From contig JAQIDF010000330.1 in assembly GCA_027858145.1 (NCBI GenBank), positions 1-5,069 on the forward strand: a stretch of 5,069 nt of DNA, in the 5' to 3' direction. The position numbers and the translations under genes are program-made. A model generated the notes under the pieces. That model was not told the DNA's origin. It worked only from the letters and a program-made list of their open reading frames with translations, and did not search any database. How positions within the stretch are numbered: position 1 is the stretch's first letter; every line of letters begins with the position of its first letter. Shown in pieces: positions 1-4,241 of this stretch. Origin of the DNA: Prolixibacteraceae bacterium. GTDB taxonomy: Bacteria; Bacteroidota; Bacteroidia; Bacteroidales; Prolixibacteraceae.

Positions 1-14
1 GTTTTATAATATTT

Positions 15-47
15 AAGCCCCGCTGTCGGATGATGGTGGGGCTTTTT
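15..47 (+). terminator. Intrinsic terminator hairpin
   Basis: AAGCCCC (15-21) pairs with GGGGCTT (38-44), and two more inner pairs are possible (22-23 with 36-37, one of them G-T). The stem runs into TTTTT (43-47) on the plus strand, so it best suits a plus-strand gene ending just left of the window. Read on the minus strand it lies 10 bases past the stop of the small gene at 54-231 and could also end that transcript, although the tract after the stem is then the weaker AAATATTATA. Confidence 0.7.
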
Positions 48-53
48 GTGAGT

Positions 54-231
54 TTAGTTCAGATACTTCTTCAGGTTGTACTTTTGTGCTACCTGAAGTC
101 GTTTTTCATCGTCAATGGATTTCATGTACATTTTCCATCCGGGGCAGAATTTGATGTGCCATCTCCAGAAACGACCAGCAAACGATTTGGGTTTTTCGTC
201 GTACTCACCCCCAATACATAGGGGTAATCAT
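54..231 (-). CDS. Small Trp-rich hypothetical protein, probable frameshift near the N-terminus
   Basis: The minus strand reads an intact 51-codon frame from 209 to the stop TAA at 54-56. It contains GRFWRWHIKFCPGWKMYMKS and then an acidic/basic helix-like tail ending KYNLKKYLN. The aromatic-rich, charged composition and the clean stop suggest real coding. It resembles the short conserved hypothetical proteins common in Bacteroidota, but I cannot name a family or function. No ATG, GTG or TTG opens this frame before an upstream TGA at 228-230. An ATG at 229-231, and another at 217-219, lie one frame off: they read MITPMYWG and then hit TGA immediately after the G5 run (C5 at 208-212 on the plus strand). 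Removing one G joins MITPMYWG to EYDEKPKSF and gives a 58-residue protein. The coordinates given assume that start. It may be a sequencing error, a recent pseudogene, or an unusual ATT start at 213-215. There is no signal peptide or membrane segment. Confidence 0.6.
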
Positions 232-280
232 ATGTTGTATTCAGCTAGCTGATCATGCTAGTTTCATCCATAACACTAAG

Positions 281-365
281 GAAAGTTTGCATCCTGAAAC
301 ACTTATTGCAATATTAGACATTACTATTCGGGCATTCGTGGCTTTAATTTTTTTGTGGTTAATAA
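281..365 (+). repeat. Dispersed repeat, copy 1, left part
   Basis: This 85-bp segment begins GAAAGTTTGCATCCTG and ends GTGGTTAATAA. It matches 1130-1215 at 83 of 86 positions: G289/A1138, G308/A1157 and one extra A at 1200. It contains the core ATTCGGGCATTCGTGG. The right part of the same copy resumes at 509 after an insertion. I see no coding content. Confidence 0.9.
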
Positions 366-369
366 ATTA

Positions 370-505
370 CAACAGTTCGTTTATATTTTTTAAGCCATTG
401 ACAATGAGTTGTTTATAATCTTATGGGGTGTTTGTCTAAATTGCTGATATTTAGCGCATTGCAAACAAGTCTATTGTCTCATGTCTGAAATCTAACGATC
501 TATTG
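370..505 (+). mobile_element. MITE-like element, copy 1 (136 bp)
   Basis: Bases 374-505 align without gaps to the reverse complement of 2437-2568, with about 109 of 132 positions identical by my count. The ends form imperfect 12-bp terminal inverted repeats: CAACAGTTCGTT at 370-381, and CAATAGATCGTT read inward from 505 to 494 (10 of 12). A 6-bp direct repeat AAATTA flanks the element at 364-369 and 506-511. The uninterrupted repeat copy 2 has the single-site equivalent AAGTTA at 1214-1219, as expected of an empty target site. The element is too short to encode a protein. Inside are a TGTTTG...CAAACA inverted pair (429-466) and a 7-bp-phased TCT array at the right end (470-505). The classification as a MITE is inference from size, ends and flanks; no parent transposase is in the window. 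Confidence 0.6.
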
Positions 506-508
506 AAA

Positions 509-550
509 TTATAAAAATAAATTCATCCACCCTGATCTTAATTTGATCCA
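509..550 (+). repeat. Dispersed repeat, copy 1, right part
   Basis: This 42-bp segment starts TTATAAAAATAAATTCATCC and ends TTTGATCCA. It matches 1217-1258 at 40 of 42 positions. In copy 2 it directly follows the left part, so here the two parts have been separated by the MITE-like element. Confidence 0.85.
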
Positions 551-633
551 AACATTACCAAAACAAATATTACAAAGTAACATATCCGCAAGATATGAAT
601 TGCTCCCGATGCTCGGAACAGGCTGTAACAACA

Positions 634-826
634 GATTGCCACGTCGCCTTCTAAGGTCGGCTCCTCGCAATGACGGGTGCACTGAACGGTTGGGAAGGTA
701 GAGGGAGGGTGGGCGGCGAAGCCCCCCACCCTCCCTCTACCTTCCACTTAAACGAGAACGTCATTGCGAGAAGATTTTTCTGAGGCTGAGCGAAGCGAAG
801 TTTCAAGAAAAATCGACGAAGAAATC
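634..826. repeat. Nested palindromic REP/BIME-like element
   Basis: Two half-elements face each other around a central hairpin. Outer ends: GATTGCCACGTCG (634-646) is nearly the reverse complement of CGACGAAGAAATC (814-826), 9 of 13 pairs. Middle: TCGCAATGACG (665-675) is exactly complementary to CGTCATTGCGA (759-769). The right half has its own hairpin, GATTTTTCT (773-781) with AGAAAAATC (806-814), around GAGCGAAGCGAAG. The CGTCATTGCGAG...GAGCGAAGCGAAG wording resembles an intergenic palindromic repeat recalled from many bacterial genomes (recognition from memory, not searched). It is noncoding. Confidence 0.7.
693..745. repeat. Perfect 21-bp inverted repeat with G-quadruplex arms
   Basis: Bases 693-713 are exactly complementary to 725-745, leaving an 11-base loop (714-724). 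The left arm with its preceding G has four GGG tracts at 692-694, 703-705, 707-709 and 711-713, with spacers of 8, 1 and 1 bases. The right arm carries the same motif on the minus strand. The stem is far more GC-rich than its surroundings and sits at the centre of the larger palindromic element. It could stop transcription from either side, but no T-tract follows it. Confidence 0.85.
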
Positions 827-877
827 CCAATCACCCTGGCAGCTTCTATCAACCAAGCATTATCGCGAGGTGGGGTT

Positions 878-992
878 TACTGGAATATTGGAATCTTATT
901 AACCAGATGGGAAATCGGAATACTGGAAAAGTGGAATGTTGGAAAAGTGGAAAAATGAAAAACTGGAATGATGGGGCAATGGGGAGTTGGGA
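878..992 (+). repeat. Degenerate 8-bp-period tandem array (NNNTGGAA)
   Basis: Units fall in strict 8-base phase from 905 to 992 (11 units), for example TACTGGAA, AAGTGGAA, TGTTGGAA, AAGTGGAA and AACTGGAA, drifting at the right end to TGATGGGG, CAATGGGG and AGTTGGGA. Two more units, TACTGGAA and TATTGGAA, lie at 878-893, separated by 11 bases. The last five bases are conserved and the first three are nearly free. An 8-base period breaks codon phase, so this is not a repeat peptide. Function unknown. Confidence 0.8.
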
Positions 993-1019
993 AGATACTA
1001 AATGGTATTCATCGAAAAA

Positions 1020-1056
1020 ATTGCCACGAATGCTCGAATATTATTTCGATGGCAAT
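1020..1056. repeat. Inverted partial copy of the dispersed-repeat core, with local hairpin
   Basis: Bases 1020-1043 match the reverse complement of 1171-1194 at 20 of 24 positions, so the CATTCGTGG core occurs again in inverted orientation about 130 bases to the left of copy 2. Within it, ATTGCCA-CGAA (1020-1030) can pair with TTCG-A-TGGCAAT (1045-1056), with a single bulged A. Confidence 0.6.
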
Positions 1057-1129
1057 TAGGAATTTATTTCGTGTTTATTTTATCATTCGTTTGTAGTTAA
1101 GTTTTAGCTCTCCAAAGTTTACGATCAAT

Positions 1130-1258
1130 GAAAGTTTACATCCTGAAACACTTATTACAATATTAGACATTACTATTCGGGCATTCGTGGCTTTAATTTA
1201 TTTTGTGGTTAATAAGTTATAAAAATAAATTCATCCACTCTAATCTTAATTTGATCCA
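1130..1258 (+). repeat. Dispersed repeat, copy 2 (uninterrupted, 129 bp)
   Basis: This is the continuous form of the repeat that is split at 281-365 and 509-550. Of the five differences, four are G/A or C/T changes with A or T in this copy, and one is an added A. The junction AAGTTA (1214-1219) corresponds to the point where copy 1 carries the MITE-like insertion. It lies about 60 bases beyond the 3' end of the phosphatase gene. No terminal inverted repeats or protein-coding frame were seen. Confidence 0.85.
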
Positions 1259-1266
1259 TGAATTTG

Positions 1267-1304
1267 CATGACCTCCTTTAATCAATTGTTTAAAAGAGGC
1301 CATG
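1267..1304 (-). terminator. Hairpin downstream of the phosphatase gene (possible terminator)
   Basis: CATG-a-CCTC-c-TTTAA (1267-1281) pairs with TTAAA-a-GAGG-c-CATG (1290-1304): 13 pairs with two mismatches and an 8-base loop. It begins 14 bases past the TAG stop at 1318-1320. No run of T follows on the minus strand, so it may protect the 3' end of the mRNA rather than terminate alone. Confidence 0.4.
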
Positions 1305-1317
1305 TTATTTAAAAAAC

Positions 1318-2409
1318 CTATACATTTTCAAGATTTATGTACCCTTTTTTCAAAGCATGCACTTCTGCTTCTGATGTATTATTAACCAGCACCATGTCAA
1401 CATCTAATTGAGAAGCGTAAGCCTGTATTTTTTGTTGGGATTTTCTCATTCTCCTTTCAACACATCTGATATAAACAGCTTTTATCCGTCCGGGATATTT
1501 TTCAGCAATTTCACTGTAAATAAAAGGGTCACGCTGTCCGCTATCGCCAATTAGTATAAAATCGTGTTGCTTGTACAAATCAAGCAGTTTCTCAATTTTT
1601 TCTTTCTTATGAGAATGCATTTTACTACCCCTTTTCCAAAACTTCAACACATTATGATTAAGATCTTTTAGAACAAAAACCCCGGCTGGCAAATGATTTA
1701 TGGCAAAAAAATCGGAAAGCAAATCGTAAAGATTCCATTCACTGCTCGAAACATAAAAAAATGGATAACTACGTTGACCATCAGCTCCTTTTACTAACGA
1801 ACGATAAAATTGAGCCACTCCAGGGAAAGGCAGTCGTGTAAGTGCATTTTTGAAAAACATTAAGCGAAGTTTTCGCAAAATTTGTGTTGAATATGAAATG
1901 AGAATAGTATCATCAATATCAGATACTAAAATACGTTTATTCTTATCGGCAACAACACGAACCTGTCCGCGTGCATGAACCTCGGGCTGATTTTGTACAA
2001 CATCATCCAGAAGCTCGTAATATACAGGGAACCATCCACCTGTATTTATTTCGCGGGCTTCGGCATTCGATATTTTTAGTTGAAAGGTGAAAAATCCATT
2101 TTCATCCGTTTCTACAACCTCACTACAATTTCTGAAAACGACTTTTACCCGCACTCCGGCAATTTCATCACTCCAGAAGCGCTTAATCATTGTAAGAAAA
2201 TTATGCCATACCTTTTGATGCGAATGAGGCTTTGCCAGTCCTTTATCTTCTATTACCATTCCTTTTAGAAAAACCTCAGTTGATGTTCCATATCCTCTAA
2301 ATGGAACAATTTTAGGCACACCAAGCCATCCGGCCTTTTGTTTAAACCATACCAATGCACGGCGAAAGGGTTTTTTTATAAATCGAAAGACAGGCTTTAG
2401 TGGCTTCAT
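1318..2409 (-). CDS. APP1-like (DUF2183) predicted phosphatidate phosphatase
   Basis: This 363-residue protein has the APP1/DUF2183 catalytic domain, a HAD-superfamily fold, at about 157-312. Visible motifs are DIDDT (164-168; D164 the expected nucleophile, D166 the acid/base), YVSSS (219-223, HAD motif II), a lysine in HKKEK (268-271, motif III) and GDSGQRD (288-294, motif IV). All four motifs are present, so it is probably active. Yeast APP1 removes phosphate from phosphatidate to give diacylglycerol; the true substrate here is inferred. Residues 1-30 are strongly basic and could bind membrane surfaces. Residues 37-155 look beta-rich, with ETDENGFFTFQL recalling carboxypeptidase-regulatory-like sandwiches. 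There is no signal peptide, so it is likely cytoplasmic. The ATG at 2407-2409 follows an A-rich leader and leaves a normal family length. It diverges from a lipid kinase gene that could run the reverse reaction. The 132-bp core of the upstream MITE-like copy ends 27 bases before the ATG. Confidence 0.85.
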   Translation of the reverse strand: MKPLKPVFRFIKKPFRRALVWFKQKAGWLGVPKIVPFRGYGTSTEVFLKGMVIEDKGLAKPHSHQKVWHNFLTMIKRFWSDEIAGVRVKVVFRNCSEVVETDENGFFTFQLKISNAEAREINTGGWFPVYYELLDDVVQNQPEVHARGQVRVVADKNKRILVSDIDDTILISYSTQILRKLRLMFFKNALTRLPFPGVAQFYRSLVKGADGQRSYPFFYVSSSEWNLYDLLSDFFAINHLPAGVFVLKDLNHNVLKFWKRGSKMHSHKKEKIEKLLDLYKQHDFILIGDSGQRDPFIYSEIAEKYPGRIKAVYIRCVERRMRKSQQKIQAYASQLDVDMVLVNNTSEAEVHALKKGYINLENV

Positions 2410-2436
2410 TTTTTTTTATAACTTACATTCATCATA

Positions 2437-2571
2437 CAATAGATCGTTAGATTTTAGACATGAGACAATAGATTTGTTTGTAATAAGCTAAATTACAGTG
2501 ACTTAAACAAACATACTATAACAACAAAAACAACTCATTGACAACGCCTTAAAAAACATTAACGAACTTTG
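2437..2571 (-). mobile_element. MITE-like element, copy 2 (inverted), in the divergent promoter region
   Basis: Read on the minus strand this is the same element as 370-505: the core 2437-2568 aligns without gaps at about 83% identity. One end is CAATAGATCGTT (2437-2448 read on the plus strand). The other is CAAAGTTCGTT (2571-2561 on the minus strand), one base shorter than the copy 1 end. The best-preserved part is the end next to the phosphatase gene, where a 7-bp-phased TCT array is almost unchanged. I see no flanking target duplication, so this copy may be older, or it may be the source sequence rather than an insertion. It supplies most of the 211-bp spacer between the two lipid genes. 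Confidence 0.55.
2508..2515 (-). promoter_or_regulatory. Candidate -7 box for the phosphatase gene
   Basis: The minus strand reads TATGTTTG, matching the Bacteroidota -7 consensus TAnnTTTG, about 100 bases upstream of the ATG. No clean -33 TTTG lies at the usual 19-21 base spacing. The box is inside the MITE-like element. In copy 1 the same position reads GGTGTTTG, which breaks the TA. If the box is used, the transcript starts near 2501 and carries the TCT array in its leader. Confidence 0.35.
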
Positions 2572-2581
2572 GGTACATACA

Positions 2582-2589
2582 TAACTTTG
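2582..2589 (+). promoter_or_regulatory. Candidate -7 box for the lipid kinase gene
   Basis: TAACTTTG fits TAnnTTTG and lies 31 bases before the proposed TTG start, predicting a leader of about 25 bases. No good -33 match sits at 19-21 bases upstream; a TTTG at 2568-2571 is too close. The box lies just outside the MITE-like copy, whose right end overlaps where the -33 region would be. Confidence 0.4.
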
Positions 2590-2620
2590 AAAATCACAAT
2601 TTATAAAAAATCATGGTTTA

Positions 2621-3511
2621 TTGAAAGATATACACAACATACATGTTTTGTTTGTAGTAAATCCCAAATCAGGAACAGCAAACACAAAAAGGCTTTTTTC
2701 AGTAATTGAAGAAACGTCAAAGTTTTACAATTATATTTGGGAAATATTTTATACCACAGGTCAAAACGATGAAGAAAAAATAGTTGAAAAAATAAATATT
2801 TACAAACCCGAAACAATTGTGGCTGCCGGCGGCGATGGCACCATCAATTTAATTGCCCGGCTAATCGTAAAATCCAACATCAAATTAGGTATTATCCCAA
2901 TGGGATCAGCCAACGGGTTTGCTTATAATTTGCGTATTCCATTGAATTTCGAACAGGCCATAAAAATCATCTTCAACAACAGTGCTCATACTGTTGATAT
3001 ATTACGAATAAATAAACATAAATACTGTCTGCATTTGAGTGATATTGGCACGAACGCCCGCATTGTAAAGCGATTTGAAAAAGAAAAATCAAAAGGGTTA
3101 ATCGGATATGGGAAACAACTTTTTAAAGAACTCCTTGCAGGACAAACGCATTTTAAATATACAATTCAAGCGAGCAAGATCACAAAAAATTCAAAGGCAG
3201 AAGTTATCGTAATTGCCAATGCAGAAGCATTTGGCACAGGAGCAAAAATTAATCCGGGGGGAAGTTTAAACGATGGTAAATTTGAAATTGTAGTTATAAA
3301 ACCATACCCATGGTGGGCCGGCTTTCAGCTTATTTTTTCATTTTTTTCAGGGAAATTACATAAAATGCGATACGTCAGGGTTTATAAAACAAGCAAAGCC
3401 ACTATCAAGCTTAAAAAACCACAAATATTCCAGGTTGATGGAGAAATACTGGATGAAGTGAGAAATATCGAAATTGAACTTATCCCGAGAGGCATCCAGG
3501 TAATTTATTAG
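2621..3511 (+). CDS. Diacylglycerol kinase-family lipid kinase (YegS/BmrU/LCB5-like)
   Basis: This 296-residue protein has the usual family length and motifs: NPKSG (14-18, phosphate-binding start), GGDGT (70-74, nucleotide-binding hallmark), PMGSANGFA (93-101, the Bacteroidota-style form of PxGTxND), NDGKFEI (217-223) and QVDGE (271-275) in the C-terminal beta-sandwich. Such enzymes transfer ATP phosphate to diacylglycerol or to related lipids such as sphingoid bases or ceramide; the sequence does not decide the substrate. There is no signal peptide or transmembrane segment, so it is probably cytoplasmic and membrane-associated. The start is TTG at 2621: no in-frame ATG lies nearby, and this start puts the NPKSG strand at its normal distance from the N-terminus. 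An out-of-frame ATG at 2613 reads three codons and stops at a TGA overlapping the TTG. The gene is divergent from the APP1-like phosphatase gene and convergent with the barrel gene 11 bases beyond its TAG. Confidence 0.9.
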   Translation: MKDIHNIHVLFVVNPKSGTANTKRLFSVIEETSKFYNYIWEIFYTTGQNDEEKIVEKINIYKPETIVAAGGDGTINLIARLIVKSNIKLGIIPMGSANGFAYNLRIPLNFEQAIKIIFNNSAHTVDILRINKHKYCLHLSDIGTNARIVKRFEKEKSKGLIGYGKQLFKELLAGQTHFKYTIQASKITKNSKAEVIVIANAEAFGTGAKINPGGSLNDGKFEIVVIKPYPWWAGFQLIFSFFSGKLHKMRYVRVYKTSKATIKLKKPQIFQVDGEILDEVRNIEIELIPRGIQVIY

Positions 3512-3522
3512 AATGAATGTGG

Positions 3523-4086
3523 TTAGAAACGATAACCAATACCTATCCCAACACATAAAGGGCTTTCGCGGTATGCATTGATGGGCAGGTTGTCGTCGTT
3601 AAATACATAATTATATAATATTTGTCCTGATATAAGCATGTTATTGGTAAAACTATAATCGGTCTGCAAGATATAATGTATGCCCAGGTCGGTAGCTTGC
3701 GTGTAGCCTGAACGCCAATGAGAACCATATCCTTCTCCTGCCCATAAATACTCAGACAGGCCAACATCACCACCAAGGCCAGTTTTTAACTGAAATCGCT
3801 CCGTTTTTACAGGCGCAATTAAAAACGAAACATCCAACTTGTACGATTGATACGTTTGCTGTACAATATAACTATTACTCCCCGATTCATCATAACCTAA
3901 TGAATTATGATACCTGATACCGGTTTGTACACTCAGCGACCGGGTAAGGTTGCGTTCGTATTTCAATTGAAAAACATCACCATCGAAAATAACCGAATGA
4001 GACAAATAAGTAGTTAAGGCATTTTTTTGGCCGTAACTTGTTGCTGCTATAAAAAGCAGTATGCTAAATATAAATTTCTTCTTCAT
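3523..4086 (-). CDS. Small outer-membrane beta-barrel protein
   Basis: This 187-residue protein starts with MKKKFIFSILLFIAATSYGQ, a clear signal peptide with likely cleavage after G19. The ATG at 4084-4086 is preferred to one 27 bases upstream because it places the basic n-region right at the start. The mature part alternates polar and hydrophobic or aromatic residues in strand-like blocks separated by Asn/Asp/Gly turns (for example 38-45, 51-60, 82-91, 98-110, 132-146, 148-162) and ends IGIGYRF, the aromatic C-terminus used in barrel assembly. It has too few strands for a large porin; an 8-strand OmpW/OmpX-like barrel would fit. The substrate or role is unknown. Its 133-187 region is clearly related to the partial protein at 4884-5069. 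It is the third gene of a minus-strand run, 155 bases after its neighbour. Confidence 0.8.
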   Translation of the reverse strand: MKKKFIFSILLFIAATSYGQKNALTTYLSHSVIFDGDVFQLKYERNLTRSLSVQTGIRYHNSLGYDESGSNSYIVQQTYQSYKLDVSFLIAPVKTERFQLKTGLGGDVGLSEYLWAGEGYGSHWRSGYTQATDLGIHYILQTDYSFTNNMLISGQILYNYVFNDDNLPINAYRESPLCVGIGIGYRF

Positions 4087-4106
4087 ACGTTTTAAATTTA
4101 TAATTA

Positions 4107-4145
4107 GTTCCATAGTTTAATTCTAAATTTGAGAACGTATGGAAC
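4107..4145 (-). promoter_or_regulatory. Inverted repeat in the leader of the barrel gene at 3523-4086
   Basis: GTTCCATA (4107-4114) is exactly complementary to TATGGAAC (4138-4145), with a 23-base AT-rich spacer. It lies 21-59 bases upstream of the start codon. It could be a protein-binding site or an mRNA hairpin. No TAnnTTTG box was found between this gene and its upstream neighbour. Confidence 0.35.
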
Positions 4146-4162
4146 CGCTTCGCTCTCACATA

Positions 4163-4208
4163 AACTTTTTTAATCATTGCCTTTGGCGAATATTTGATTA
4201 AAAAAGTT
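4163..4208 (-). terminator. Perfect 14-bp stem between two barrel genes
   Basis: Bases 4163-4176 are exactly complementary to 4195-4208 (AACTTTTTTAATCA and its complement), enclosing an 18-base loop that itself holds GCC-TTT-GGC (4179-4187). It starts 33 bases past the stop of the gene at 4242-4811. The stem is AT-rich with the T-run inside it, and no T-run follows. It therefore looks more like a transcript-stability or attenuation hairpin than a classic terminator. Confidence 0.45.
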
Positions 4209-4241
4209 CATGTTCGTTTCATAATAAGATTTCTTTTCCAT

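Larger units (their letters stand above)
232..1317. other. Gene-free, repeat-dense intergenic region
   Basis: About 1.1 kb separates the small gene from the phosphatase gene, and no frame in it looks like a protein. The longer open frames (minus 538-747, plus 764-958) simply read through the palindromic element and the 8-bp array. The region holds, in order: a small hairpin at 243-263 (CTAGC/GCTAG); repeat copy 1 (281-365 and 509-550) split by a MITE-like element (370-505); a hairpin at 581-597 (CATATC-CGCAA-GATATG); a nested palindromic element (634-826); an 8-bp-period array (878-992); an inverted partial copy of the repeat core (1020-1043); and repeat copy 2 (1130-1258). No transposase or RNA gene is visible. 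Confidence 0.75.

Noticed and set aside
30..221. Plus-strand open frame opposite the small gene
   Set aside because: It lies antisense to the Trp-rich minus-strand frame, starts inside the terminator hairpin, and its composition looks like a shadow.
538..747. Minus-strand open frame of 69 codons
   Set aside because: It runs through the G-rich palindrome and the TCGCAATGACG half-element. Such peptides arise from reading the repeat, with no protein-like pattern.
764..958. Plus-strand open frame of 64 codons
   Set aside because: It combines the right REP-like half with the 8-bp array (WEIGILEKWNVGKVEK arises from TGGAA units) and has no leader or known motif.
905..992. CRISPR array interpretation of the phased repeats
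   Set aside because: Units are only 8 bases and degenerate, with no spacers and no cas genes.
2080..2268. Plus-strand open frame inside the phosphatase gene
   Set aside because: It is fully antisense to a motif-complete coding sequence.
2601..2816. Minus-strand open frame over the kinase start
   Set aside because: It is antisense to the NPKSG-containing N-terminus. The plus-strand product has all the family motifs.
3543..3776. Alternative minus frame within the barrel gene at 3523-4086
   Set aside because: It overlaps completely with a frame that has a signal peptide and an aromatic C-terminus, and has no features of its own.
4087..4113. Upstream ATG giving nine extra residues for the barrel gene
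   Set aside because: The extension MELIINLKR would put a non-signal segment ahead of MKKKFIFSILLF, and the later ATG makes a standard signal peptide.
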